Shown here piece after piece: positions 9,930 through 17,629 of a DNA stretch of 64,000 nucleotides. The notes under the pieces are model-generated. The model did not search any database, was not told the origin of the DNA, and worked only from the letters and a program-made list of their open reading frames with translations. A program made the translations under genes and the position numbers. Positions within the stretch are counted from its first letter, which is position 1; each line of letters begins with the position of its first letter. The stretch is from Scolanthus callimorphus (lineage: Eukaryota; Cnidaria; Anthozoa; Actiniaria; Edwardsiidae), in assembly GCA_033964015.1 (NCBI GenBank), contig CM066912.1, positions 17,099,073 through 17,163,072 of the forward strand. The letters are read 5' to 3'.

Positions 9930-10631
9930 ATGAAATATAATAAACTGGCGTATTTGATTCCCGTGGAACGTGCACCCTCTGCTGCTGCTGCTGCTGCTGC
10001 TCCTCCGGAACCACAACAACAAGAAGGAGGCATGAATCCGTTAAACGTGCAACGCATTAATCAATTGAAGCAAATTCAAACGGTGGAAAATCAAAGCCCT
10101 TTTACGGAACCGTTGTTGGAAAAAGCCAAATGGGTCAATCACACGTTGGGCAGCAAGCATCAATGGACGCCCGACATTCTGGCTAAATTAACGTCCAAAG
10201 CCATTGCCAATTATGCGTTATTGCTGCAACAAGCGCGCGACTATCGCAAAGCGCAAACGTTGGACACCACGGCGGCGGCGAATGGTAATAGCCGTTTGGT
10301 GGATCGGACGTCGTCGTCGGCGTTGGGTTTGTCGTCGGCCCCCACGCCACCGTCCGCTCTACCCGGCACCACACCCAAACGCAAATTGCTGGCTACCCCG
10401 TCTTCCTCCAAATTAACCTCCGAAGTGCAAAGACAATTGGCCAAGGCGTATACAAGGTCAACCCCTTCTGCCTCGCACGAAAAAGCAGCCAAAAAATCGT
10501 TGGCCATGTTGAAAAAGATTGACACGGCCTTGACAAGGACTCCTGCCGTGACGCGCAGCAAAACGCACAAGAAACAAGATGGGAAAGGAGGACTGACTCG
10601 TTGGTCACGCGTTGCTTTTAAAAATAAATAA
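9930..10631 (+). CDS. Conserved late Polinton protein, Ala/Gln-rich N-terminus
   Basis: A 233-residue protein starting MKYNKLAYLIPVERAP; an in-frame GTG 6 nt upstream is ignored. A poly-Ala run comes next, then QQQEGGMNPLNVQRI, a helical middle, and a Lys/Arg-rich C-terminus. The YLIPVER opening and the YALLLQQARDYRKA segment correspond to MVPDYLVNMLRT and QILQRYNQLTRQ in the protein at 52446-52919. It is the last gene of the plus-strand structural block. No enzymatic motif is visible. The EGGM site may be cut by the element's protease (inference). Confidence 0.6.
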   Translation: MKYNKLAYLIPVERAPSAAAAAAAPPEPQQQEGGMNPLNVQRINQLKQIQTVENQSPFTEPLLEKAKWVNHTLGSKHQWTPDILAKLTSKAIANYALLLQQARDYRKAQTLDTTAAANGNSRLVDRTSSSALGLSSAPTPPSALPGTTPKRKLLATPSSSKLTSEVQRQLAKAYTRSTPSASHEKAAKKSLAMLKKIDTALTRTPAVTRSKTHKKQDGKGGLTRWSRVAFKNK

Positions 10632-10692
10632 ATACGCATGTCATTTTTAAAATTTAAAATTTAATAAATTTTTTTTATTATCACACTCTTTT
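10632..10692. terminator. Convergent polyadenylation zone
   Basis: AT-rich stretch between the last plus-strand gene and the first minus-strand gene. It carries AATAAATAAA on the plus strand right after the stop and AATAAA-type signals (from TTTATT) on the minus strand at about 10673-10678. It divides the structural block from the accessory block. Confidence 0.65.
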
Positions 10693-11391
10693 TTACATTT
10701 TTTTCTTACGAGATGCATAGCGCATCGAGGCGATCAGATCGCAAGCCTCTTGCAAAGGCTTGTTGCTTTTCGCATGAAAAGTCTTGGTGTTTTTGTGCAG
10801 TTCCTTGAACAGCGGACCCACGTTCTCGGTGTAGCCAAACTTGTCTTGCACGGGTGACGTGAGCATGTCGATCACCTTGTTGAGGCTCGGCACCATCTCG
10901 TTGCTAGCAAACGCTTTGAGCCGAATCAGACAGTCGAGATAATTGTGATGCACGTGTGCAAAATCCGACATGAGCATCGCGATCGGTGGATGACCACCTT
11001 CTTCTGTTTCTTGAAATAGCGCCTCAAACGGGTGAAACCCCGTGATCTGTGGTGGTGGTGGTGGTGGTGGTGGTGGTGGTGGTGGTGGTGGTGGTGGTGG
11101 TGGCGGCATGCCTTGACCGTTTAACAGAAATTCCGTCGGTGCCTGGTCGTTTAGCAAAAATTCCCACAAGGGATCTTTTTTTTCCTCCATCACAACAGTC
11201 GTCGTCTCCGGTGGTTTAGGTTTAGGTTTCTTTTTCTTTTTCTTTTTGGGTTCTTCGTCGTCGAGCGGCGGCGGCAGCATTTTGGACAAGTCCTTGGTGG
11301 CCACAGGACATTTTCGTTTTTTCGGTTCCTCGTTGTTGTTGAGAGGAGGAGGGCTAGTAGCCGTTACGGTTACAGGTACGTCGCACATCAT
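10693..11391 (-). CDS. Proline-rich accessory protein with helical C-terminus
   Basis: A 232-residue protein with Lys/Pro/Glu-rich N-terminal half, a run of about 19 prolines (encoded by a GGT repeat at 11041-11103), and a helical C-terminal domain (FHPFEALFQETEEGG to the end). A TATATAAA at 11430-11437 (read on the minus strand) lies about 40 nt upstream and supports the start. The N-terminal EEPKKRKCP and EEPKKKKKKK segments look like nuclear localisation signals. I do not recognise the family. Confidence 0.6.
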   Translation of the reverse strand: MMCDVPVTVTATSPPPLNNNEEPKKRKCPVATKDLSKMLPPPLDDEEPKKKKKKKPKPKPPETTTVVMEEKKDPLWEFLLNDQAPTEFLLNGQGMPPPPPPPPPPPPPPPPPPPQITGFHPFEALFQETEEGGHPPIAMLMSDFAHVHHNYLDCLIRLKAFASNEMVPSLNKVIDMLTSPVQDKFGYTENVGPLFKELHKNTKTFHAKSNKPLQEACDLIASMRYASRKKKM

Positions 11392-11430
11392 TTCTAGGGG
11401 CTGTGATTTAAACGAGGTAACCGGTTCAAT

Positions 11431-11967
11431 TTATATACCCGAGGAGCTACGCATCATTATTGCGTAGTCTCGCTTGCATTTTGCCATTGTACCTGCTCCG
11501 TCAGGTAATAGAGGGAGATTACCCTGTTGGCCATTCAGAAGGTAACGACCGTACTCTTCTAAACTTCGTCTCCTCACGTAACCGAAGAAAAAACTTGTGC
11601 TGTGAATCCACAAGTGTAACTGACTGTTCAGTTTATCCAGCAGAACGGTTAACTCTGGCCATTCTGGACGAAGGGCATCACGTTCGTGGTACAAGCGTTC
11701 AAGACTATCGTATAACGTGTCCCAGTACAAGAACGTGATGCACAATCCACCAAAACACGAGCACCCCCCTTCATCTGTTTCTCTCTCTTCCACGATCAGG
11801 GCTGCCTCTTCGCGAAATTTAAGCACCACATTCATTAGATTGTTGTCCTTCGTGTCGACCGCATTGAGCAGGGGCAAGCATTGTCGAAGAAGAGCAACCA
11901 CTTTTTGCGCATGATGATAATCTACCGCTTTTTCGGCTTTATCGGTGAGTGTCGCACTCTCTGCCAT
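11431..11967 (-). CDS. Unknown accessory protein (helical)
   Basis: A 178-residue, mostly helical protein (MAESATLTDKAEKAVDYHHA) with a Cys/Gly cluster GGCSCFGGLC in the middle. A TATA-like TATAAAAAGCG lies at 12002-12012 on the minus strand, about 40 nt before the ATG. It is the second of the minus-strand accessory genes. No domain recognised. Confidence 0.6.
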   Translation of the reverse strand: MAESATLTDKAEKAVDYHHAQKVVALLRQCLPLLNAVDTKDNNLMNVVLKFREEAALIVEERETDEGGCSCFGGLCITFLYWDTLYDSLERLYHERDALRPEWPELTVLLDKLNSQLHLWIHSTSFFFGYVRRRSLEEYGRYLLNGQQGNLPLLPDGAGTMAKCKRDYAIMMRSSSGI

Positions 11968-12053
11968 TGTGCCTATCTCTGTGTGTGCCGGTCTCGAGCG
12001 CGCTTTTTATAACGAATCACAAAGACACGGTTTTAGGAAAACTCTTTTTTTTA

Positions 12054-12179
12054 TTACATTTCTTTAACAACTCGTCTTCGTCGTCTACACATTCTATCAC
12101 TCATTTCAGTGGCAAATTTTAAAATTAAACGTAACGCCTCCATCAAGCAGTCTCGTGTCACTGTTCTTTGTTCAGGCAT
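12054..12179 (-). CDS. 41-residue helical, Arg-rich mini-protein
   Basis: A short frame opening MPEQRTVTRDCLMEALRLIL and closing with an Arg-rich tail (CRRRRRVVKEM). A TATAAAAAG at about 12273-12281 on the minus strand gives a promoter at a plausible distance. It fills what is otherwise a gap in a tightly packed gene series. It looks like an amphipathic helix plus basic tail. Function unknown. Confidence 0.45.
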   Translation of the reverse strand: MPEQRTVTRDCLMEALRLILKFATEMSDRMCRRRRRVVKEM

Positions 12180-12397
12180 TTTTCGCGACGATGCCACGCT
12201 TCACCAACGCTCTTTTGGCACGTCTAAATAAAGCAGTTCCTGCGCTTTTAATTATGCTACGGGTCACCGGGCTTTTTATAAGACCACCGCGACCTCGTTG
12301 TCGCCGCCGCCGCCGCCGCCTTACTCCATGTTGTTGTTGTTGTGATGTCATTGTGATGCCGTTGTTGTGGGCGTCTATCTGCTATTTATATTGTTTC

Positions 12398-12700
12398 TCA
12401 AAAGGTGATGAGTCCTGCAGAGGGTGTGCTGGCGGCATACGAAAAATCCCCTTCCCAAGCAAAACGATGACATCGCGCAAAGGCCAACTGACGTTCCAAA
12501 TACCGCTGAATCATAAATTCGATAAGATCTTGTGGGTGCTGATCCAACAACGTGTGTAAAAAGTCCAAAATACAATCGTGCGTGGGAGATTGATCGCCAT
12601 CATATCGCGGTGGCATAGCAATTCGCCCTTGCTGTTGTTTAACGATGTCGGCCAGCTTGTAAAAAAAAGGATGCACTTTATTTTTTTCCGTCGACGACAT
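12398..12700 (-). CDS. Unknown accessory protein, ~100 residues
   Basis: Starts MSSTEKNKVHPFFYKLADIV; an upstream in-frame ATG at 12712 would also work. It contains a helical LDFLHTLLDQHPQDLIEFMI segment. The start lies inside the 3' end of the preceding minus-strand gene (12678-13208), so the genes overlap. No domain recognised. Confidence 0.5.
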   Translation of the reverse strand: MSSTEKNKVHPFFYKLADIVKQQQGRIAMPPRYDGDQSPTHDCILDFLHTLLDQHPQDLIEFMIQRYLERQLAFARCHRFAWEGDFSYAASTPSAGLITF

Positions 12701-13208
12701 CGCCCAGCCCAAGTCGTGCTCGATTCTCAGAAGCTACGTGTTGCAATTGCACACCCAGTAAACGTCTGCAGACGGCGTCGTTGAGAAGCTGTCCCAAAAC
12801 AGCGAGAATCAAATGAACATTGGGCTTTTGTAGGCTGCTAAAAGAACTCCAAATTTCGGCGAGTTCTTGATCGCTAAACGTTTCGTCGATATCTCGGCTT
12901 GGCGGTTGCGACTGCAACGACTCCATAATAAACAACACCCTGCGCAGCACTTGAGATAAGGGTAGAGTTTGATTAAAAAACGTAAACGTGAAGCAATCAT
13001 CATCTACTCTTGAAACAGCCCAACGAACAGCCTTGTCGCTAGCGCCCCATTTCTTGAGCACGTTCTTCCACAACGGAACAAAATGTGCGTTTTTTTTATG
13101 AAAAAAATAAAAACGAACATGTTCTAAATAATTCCCTGGCACCACTTTTTCCATATCCGCAATACGGCGAAAAAAAAGTTCTTCGGTACGATCACCGCAA
13201 TCAGCCAT
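12678..13208 (-). CDS. Unknown accessory protein, 176 residues
   Basis: MADCGDRTEELFFRRIADME; a globular, mixed-charge protein with LKKWGASDKAVRWAVSRV and a helical C-terminal half. Its ATG overlaps the stop of the gene before it by 8 nt (13201-13208). The frame is intact. No family recognised. Confidence 0.6.
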   Translation of the reverse strand: MADCGDRTEELFFRRIADMEKVVPGNYLEHVRFYFFHKKNAHFVPLWKNVLKKWGASDKAVRWAVSRVDDDCFTFTFFNQTLPLSQVLRRVLFIMESLQSQPPSRDIDETFSDQELAEIWSSFSSLQKPNVHLILAVLGQLLNDAVCRRLLGVQLQHVASENRARLGLGDVVDGKK

Positions 13209-13704
13209 GTTCTTGTTGTTGTGCGTCTGGTGATGGTGCAGGAGAATTAGGCACCACTTCGATCGGGACGACGGGTTTTATGGTAACACGCTGTTTTTTC
13301 TTTTTCTTTTTCGGTGGTGGTTCGTGACCTAAATTCGCGTACGTTTGACGCACCACATCTTCTAAAGAGGCGCCACCACCTTCGCGCTTGATAACCTTTT
13401 CTTTTTTCTCTTTTACGTAGCAAGAAACACACAATTGCATCTGCTCGCGTCGCCGCAATTCCTCGTGCAGGTTGATCATCACACGAGTGTACGTGGCTCT
13501 CGCCGCAGCACGACCTTCGGGATTACCAAACACCCACTGTTCTAAACCCTTGATTAGGGTTTGTGTGGGTAACACCCGGCTGTTGGCCATTCCAAACAAA
13601 ATGTGATTTAACACATTAAAAAAGTGTGCCTTGTCTTCCACGGAAAAATCAAATCCGTGAGGCGTTTGATCGCATACGCTACACGACGTGTTGCTCAAGG
13701 CCAT
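13201..13704 (-). CDS. Cys-containing accessory protein with basic tail
   Basis: A 167-residue protein. Two CxxC pairs (CSVCDQ near residue 8 and CVSCYVKE near residue 92) could together bind one zinc ion. Between them is a helical region; after them a PPPKKKKKKQR basic block and a Pro/Gln tail. It could be a DNA- or RNA-binding or regulatory protein; this is inference from composition. Confidence 0.55.
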   Translation of the reverse strand: MALSNTSCSVCDQTPHGFDFSVEDKAHFFNVLNHILFGMANSRVLPTQTLIKGLEQWVFGNPEGRAAARATYTRVMINLHEELRRREQMQLCVSCYVKEKKEKVIKREGGGASLEDVVRQTYANLGHEPPPKKKKKKQRVTIKPVVPIEVVPNSPAPSPDAQQQEHG

Positions 13705-13769
13705 TTTTTTCTTTTAGCTTCTGAGTCACACTGAGTTCGTTTGTCTTTATAGTTTTTTTTTCCTTAGAA

Positions 13770-14084
13770 TCAGTTAAAGGTAAAGCTCATGTGTACTTCA
13801 CGACCCCGAGAGGGTGGATCTTCTTCTTCTTCTTCTTCTTCTTCTCCCTGCACCTCTTGCTCTTCTTCTTCCTCTTCTGATTCACCCTCTTCTTGAACGA
13901 CATCACGAAATACGAGCCGACGAAAGTCATCCTCGGTTAACCCAGTACGTTGTTTGAGCTTGGCGATTACCTGCATCATCTCAGCGGTCAGTGTTACAAA
14001 ATCGGCCGAGGGCAAAGCCATTTTTCCGTGTTCATAATCAATCATGTGCTCCAATTGAGCAATATGTCGCTTTATGTGCTCCAT
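13770..14084 (-). CDS. Acidic-tailed helical protein
   Basis: A 104-residue protein: helical N-terminal half (MEHIKRHIAQLEHMIDYEH) and a Glu-rich C-terminal half encoded by a CTT/TCT repeat. It is transcribed divergently from the gene at 14153 with shared TATA boxes between them. Function unknown. Confidence 0.55.
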   Translation of the reverse strand: MEHIKRHIAQLEHMIDYEHGKMALPSADFVTLTAEMMQVIAKLKQRTGLTEDDFRRLVFRDVVQEEGESEEEEEEQEVQGEEEEEEEEDPPSRGREVHMSFTFN

Positions 14085-14152
14085 GACGAACGCGCACCAG
14101 TCTATAAAAGCGCGCTCAATCCACCCTACCCCTTTTTATAAGCACACACACG
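14085..14152. promoter_or_regulatory. Divergent promoter with two TATA boxes
   Basis: Between the gene ending at 14084 (minus) and the ATG at 14153 (plus) are TATAAAAG at 14102-14109 and TTTATAA at 14136-14142. The first sits at the right distance for the plus-strand gene. A minus-strand counterpart is less clear. Confidence 0.5.
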
Positions 14153-14437
14153 ATGAAACGCCGGCGCAGGAAGCAGCGTGGAGGTATTGTCGTGGGTCCA
14201 CGCCGCCGCCGCCGAACGGGTGCCGCAAGTTCGGTACCTCAAATCAGTCACGCGTCCATAAAGCGTCCGGTATTTAAAGCGTCCAAAATCACCAACACCA
14301 TAGGAGAGGTATTGTCGGGGCTTGTGAACGTGGCCCCCTCTTTTGCTGTCGGATTTCGAACGCTAGGAAGCTTGGGGTTAAAAGGGGTGACGAAACAACC
14401 CTACGTTCAAAAACATTTGAAAAGACTGTTTAACTAA
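14153..14437 (+). CDS. Basic small virion-type protein with hydrophobic centre
   Basis: A 94-residue protein opening MKRRRRKQRGGIVVGPRRRR, then a hydrophobic/amphipathic middle (IGEVLSGLVNVAPSFAVGF) and a basic end. This resembles the structural pVI/core-type proteins of the left arm rather than its accessory neighbours, and it is the only plus-strand gene in this stretch. The QRGGI site fits the GG-x motif seen in other candidate substrates of the protease. Confidence 0.55.
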   Translation: MKRRRRKQRGGIVVGPRRRRRTGAASSVPQISHASIKRPVFKASKITNTIGEVLSGLVNVAPSFAVGFRTLGSLGLKGVTKQPYVQKHLKRLFN

Positions 14438-14451
14438 CTGTGGATTATTTT

Positions 14452-15063
14452 TTATTGTAACATCTGCAAACACTGCCACTGCAATTCACAGGCCATTTGC
14501 TCAATGCGCTTCATCAGCGATCCGCTATAATCTGCTAATAAATTTTGTTGAACACAATATTCTTTACACTGGTTTTCACTAGGAAGTTGGGTTAAAGCTG
14601 CTTTTAAATAACCGCCCAATTTCAACAACGGAGACACGATCACCTCGGTTTCCAACATCGTTTTTACCTCGGTTACAAACGACATGCTAAACTCATCTTG
14701 TCCATGCATACCATTCATGCAAAAATAAGCCTTTTGACACACGTCGGACATTTTTTGGTGCAAAGCGGCGTTCACTAGGTTTGGAGTTTTTTTAACAATC
14801 CCCTCTAACAACCGTAATAACATAAGCATTTCCGACATCAAAAAATGAGTCAACGGTAACTGCCTGGGTAAAGCATAATCTAAAAACAAGTCACACAGCC
14901 CCATCAAGGCTTGACGGCAACACGCCAACTCCGTCCATGGATGGTGTTCAATTTGACGCACTTTATCCCACAAACGGAGGACCAACTGAATCAAGTGAGG
15001 ATGCTCTACCAAAACGGACGCTAAGGCACGAACTTCTTCCGCTGATTCTTCAATCGAATTCAT
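14452..15063 (-). CDS. Unknown all-helical accessory protein
   Basis: A 203-residue protein rich in Leu, Glu and Cys (MNSIEESAEEVRALASVLVE), predicted all-helical by eye. Its ATG lies 14 nt inside the gene before it (15050-15529). The stop faces the plus-strand gene ending at 14437 across a 14-bp gap. No motif recognised. Confidence 0.6.
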   Translation of the reverse strand: MNSIEESAEEVRALASVLVEHPHLIQLVLRLWDKVRQIEHHPWTELACCRQALMGLCDLFLDYALPRQLPLTHFLMSEMLMLLRLLEGIVKKTPNLVNAALHQKMSDVCQKAYFCMNGMHGQDEFSMSFVTEVKTMLETEVIVSPLLKLGGYLKAALTQLPSENQCKEYCVQQNLLADYSGSLMKRIEQMACELQWQCLQMLQ

Positions 15064-15529
15064 TATCTAATTCGCTGGCCGACTCCTTCAAAACCACTTG
15101 GATCTGCTGCTGCAACTTCTCTTTTGAATGGATGAGCAACGCTTCACGATCGACACAATAAATATCGCAACGCTCCAGTTTTATTAAACATTTTTCAAAA
15201 GGGTTCGTTTCGTCGGGTAATTTCGACCCAAACCACAAATTCCCCTTCCAAAAATAATCACGCCATTGACCCACCCACGCCCCATCAGCCAGCACCAGGT
15301 CGCAAACCGTAGTCATACACTCGTAAAAATCGTCTTTCAACTCACTACATCCGCAATGCGATTTTGAATAAAATGTTTCAGGAGGGCCGACGGGGATCGT
15401 GTACTCCGCAGCCCATGCCGTGTTGAGAAATCGAAGCATTTTATACAGCACCCATTGAACGTCTAACACGTAATCCACATCACCTACAGTTTTGCAATGT
15501 TTATTCATTTCGTTACACAAAAGCCACAA
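15050..15529 (-). CDS. Unknown Cys/Trp-rich accessory protein
   Basis: A 159-residue protein (MWLLCNEMNKHCKTVGDVDY) with many Cys and Trp, including SHCGCSEL and a WVGQWRDYFWKGNLWFG segment. Its start overlaps the 3' end of the membrane mini-protein at 15513-15668. No domain recognised. Confidence 0.6.
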   Translation of the reverse strand: MWLLCNEMNKHCKTVGDVDYVLDVQWVLYKMLRFLNTAWAAEYTIPVGPPETFYSKSHCGCSELKDDFYECMTTVCDLVLADGAWVGQWRDYFWKGNLWFGSKLPDETNPFEKCLIKLERCDIYCVDREALLIHSKEKLQQQIQVVLKESASELDNEFD

Positions 15530-15668
15530 GATGCGAGACGAGCTCGAGTTGACTGTCCGCTTTACGCGATACCATTAGAGCACACAAGGTAAATCCAGCA
15601 GAAAAGGGGATAAAAAACGCCAACGCCGTCAACAAAGCCGCTTTAAGCGCTATACTAGACAATGACAT
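15513..15668 (-). CDS. 51-residue single-span membrane mini-protein
   Basis: Starts MSLSSIALKAALLTALAFFI; one hydrophobic segment spans about residues 8-33, with a short charged C-terminal tail. It is below the length usually called but sits neatly in the gene series, overlapping its neighbour. A similar single-span mini-protein (MDSFLMSLAKAFGTALGTTL) is present at 53624-53809 in the second element. It may act in membrane penetration or egress; this is inference. Confidence 0.55.
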   Translation of the reverse strand: MSLSSIALKAALLTALAFFIPFSAGFTLCALMVSRKADSQLELVSHLVAFV

Positions 15669-15713
15669 GATGATGTTTCGTTGCGATGCCTAAATGTTAT
15701 ATATATATTTTTT

Positions 15714-16136
15714 TTAAACCGTTGGATAATGCCTCAACAGGTAAACGAGCAACGTGTGTAACTCCTCCCAATCGTCACTCCACTCACGAAAATTTGAAAA
15801 TTTGCTTGCTTGTTTCTGCTGGTCTTCGAAATCCACAAACCGCTGGGTAATGGCACCATGAGCAATACAACACTCGAGAAGAAACGATGCATCGTCGGTG
15901 CGGTCTTTGAGTTGTTTCAATTCTTTCTTTTCGATTTCATCACAAAACCGAAGAAACACGCCTCCGACAAAGGCTATGTGAAAGGCGTTATCATCCCCAT
16001 CTTCACACATCTCGTACGTTGCCCCTTCTCGAATCGGGTAAAACCGATTGCTTTTTACCCGAGAAAGGATAAATTCGCGAAACTGTTTAACGTGCTCGCA
16101 GAATCGGCTATACAGAAAAAGGCTCAACATCATCAT
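15714..16136 (-). CDS. Unknown accessory protein, 140 residues
   Basis: MMMLSLFLYSRFCEHVKQFR; the first Met codons overlap the ATG of the divergent gene at 16135, so the true start may be one of the later Met codons. The protein is helical with acidic patches. A TATATATAT tract at 15698-15707 lies past its stop. No family recognised. Confidence 0.55.
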   Translation of the reverse strand: MMMLSLFLYSRFCEHVKQFREFILSRVKSNRFYPIREGATYEMCEDGDDNAFHIAFVGGVFLRFCDEIEKKELKQLKDRTDDASFLLECCIAHGAITQRFVDFEDQQKQASKFSNFREWSDDWEELHTLLVYLLRHYPTV

Positions 16137-16728
16137 GGTGGTGACGTGCTTTGATCACCAAGGATCTGTTCAGATTGGGGGGATTCTCGATATGGAAGGA
16201 TTTTTCATCCAGCGCCGCTTTTATCCCAAAGAAATTGGAATCATCACGGTGGAAGCTTGGCCAAATTATTCACCTAAACTACACCGCTATTTCGTCAGTT
16301 ATCCGTTCCACTATTCGTCGCTTCGTCACAAGGACAAAAAATCATGCAACTATGTGAAAAACTTTATTCATGGATTTCGCGTCGTTGACCGCCCTCGTGG
16401 ACACATCGCTCTTTCCCAAGTGCAGGCCAAAATCAGGCAAATTTACGACAACCACTGCAGCAAAGAATCACTGATGGCTTACAAGGGAGGTCACGTGGAA
16501 AAAGATGTGCTCGACGCATGCGGAATCCCCAACTACAACCTCGAAACGCTAGGATGTCCTAAACCCGACGACGATGAGTTTAACGAATACGCGTACAATC
16601 ACCCATGGCCATTCAACAAAGAAACTAACACGTGCGGAAAACATCGTCCTTTAATCGACGGTAAAACACCACACTGCGCCATTAAAGAAACCTGTTTCTT
16701 TTTTAATTGGTGTGCTTATCACAGTTAA
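16135..16728 (+). CDS. Putative DEDDh-like 3'-5' exonuclease family protein
   Basis: A ~197-residue protein. I infer an RNase H-fold exonuclease from three blocks. ILDMEGFF followed by FYPKEIGII resembles the D-x-E motif and following strand of DEDD exonucleases. AYKGGHVEKDVLDACGIP resembles the middle block. A final His-containing block PHCAIKET is the third. A paralogue lies at 53074-53685 (IIDFDGYY, AYKGGCHEKRLLDRLNIP, YRCPRVEV). The family occurs in several animal Polintons, but no activity is known to me. An upstream open frame reaches 16048; ATG 16135 is chosen as the first Met past it, though 16183 is internal to the motif. Substrate could be RNA or DNA. Confidence 0.5.
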   Translation: MVVTCFDHQGSVQIGGILDMEGFFIQRRFYPKEIGIITVEAWPNYSPKLHRYFVSYPFHYSSLRHKDKKSCNYVKNFIHGFRVVDRPRGHIALSQVQAKIRQIYDNHCSKESLMAYKGGHVEKDVLDACGIPNYNLETLGCPKPDDDEFNEYAYNHPWPFNKETNTCGKHRPLIDGKTPHCAIKETCFFFNWCAYHS

Positions 16729-17003
16729 TTGACATTAAATAAAGCCGTTTCTCTACAACAACACGCATGATGGTGATCTTTACAATAGGCACGAATTACA
16801 AAATTGAGATAGAATTTACTACGAGGAATAAACAGCGCTTCCGCGAAAACCTCTTCACATTGATCGCTTTTCTCTATAACCTCGCCAATTTCCTTAGCCA
16901 CTTTCCAACGCACATGAGATCGAAGCTCCAAAAGGGGTGGCACTGTTTCAAACGATTGTTTTAACAGAGAAAAACACGTTTTTTCAACATGCGGTTGCAT
17001 CAC
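16725..17003 (-). CDS. Unknown accessory protein, 92 residues
   Basis: MMQPHVEKTCFSLLKQSFET, with a Cys/His cluster YCKDHHHACCCRE near the C-terminus that could bind metal. Its ATG overlaps the previous gene's stop in an ATGA (17000-17003), and its stop overlaps that of the convergent exonuclease-like gene by 4 nt. Confidence 0.55.
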   Translation of the reverse strand: MMQPHVEKTCFSLLKQSFETVPPLLELRSHVRWKVAKEIGEVIEKSDQCEEVFAEALFIPRSKFYLNFVIRAYCKDHHHACCCRETALFNVN

Positions 17004-17629
17004 ACGAAACGCCGTAAAACGACCTTGTCGTGTTGTTCACCCATTTCGGCAGATACGTGATCTCTGAAATGAGGTATCGAAGCAAACATAAACAAGCACA
17101 ATATCTCCTCGTGGGTAAACAACCCCGACGGCGGCAGTAAATTTAAACCTAGAACTGCAGTTAAAAACGCATCATCCGTTACAACCTTTTCCACCCCTTT
17201 AGGAAGAAGCACATCTCTTTTGCGATTTACCTGACACACCTCGCCATTCTTCCTCACGTGCCCCACCACTTGACAAAGATGATCTTCAAAACACCTCACG
17301 AAATGCTCAAAACGAGCCCCGTTGATCGTACGAAACAGCTTACCCTTTTCATTATGAACCCAAAACACGGCAGGTAATAAATGCTCAACCACAACCATCC
17401 AACGAGATCCATCCCATTCAACACAATCCGCATCGCGAACCGCCACCGCCTCGAGAGCGGAAACACACACGGCGTGAAACTTAACCACACGGCTAGGACA
17501 AAAATCCTCAACACGGTTACACTGTCGAGTCACCTGCACGATCAGGCGCTTAAGCCACTTACCCAACCCGAAAAACGCCACGTTGACGACACATGACACA
17601 AACCATCGTACTGCACACAATACACCCAA
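17000..17629 (-). CDS. Unknown accessory protein, possibly the C-terminal part of the 17542-18315 gene
   Basis: The frame is open for 209 codons and overlaps the 3' end of the next upstream frame by 88 nt. It contains a CVEWDGSRWMVVVEHLL segment and a long helical part. An isolated Met start inside the neighbouring gene is unlikely, so it may be the continuation of that gene after a frame change, or a separate gene translated by reinitiation. Also notable is a GTAAGT donor-like site in the overlap (17566-17571 on the minus strand). Confidence 0.55.
   Translation of the reverse strand: MGVLCAVRWFVSCVVNVAFFGLGKWLKRLIVQVTRQCNRVEDFCPSRVVKFHAVCVSALEAVAVRDADCVEWDGSRWMVVVEHLLPAVFWVHNEKGKLFRTINGARFEHFVRCFEDHLCQVVGHVRKNGEVCQVNRKRDVLLPKGVEKVVTDDAFLTAVLGLNLLPPSGLFTHEEILCLFMFASIPHFRDHVSAEMGEQHDKVVLRRFV

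Noticed and set aside
12678..13208. Bcl-2-like apoptosis inhibitor
   Set aside because: A lone WG in a helical protein prompted the idea, but no BH1/BH2 block or C-terminal membrane anchor is present.
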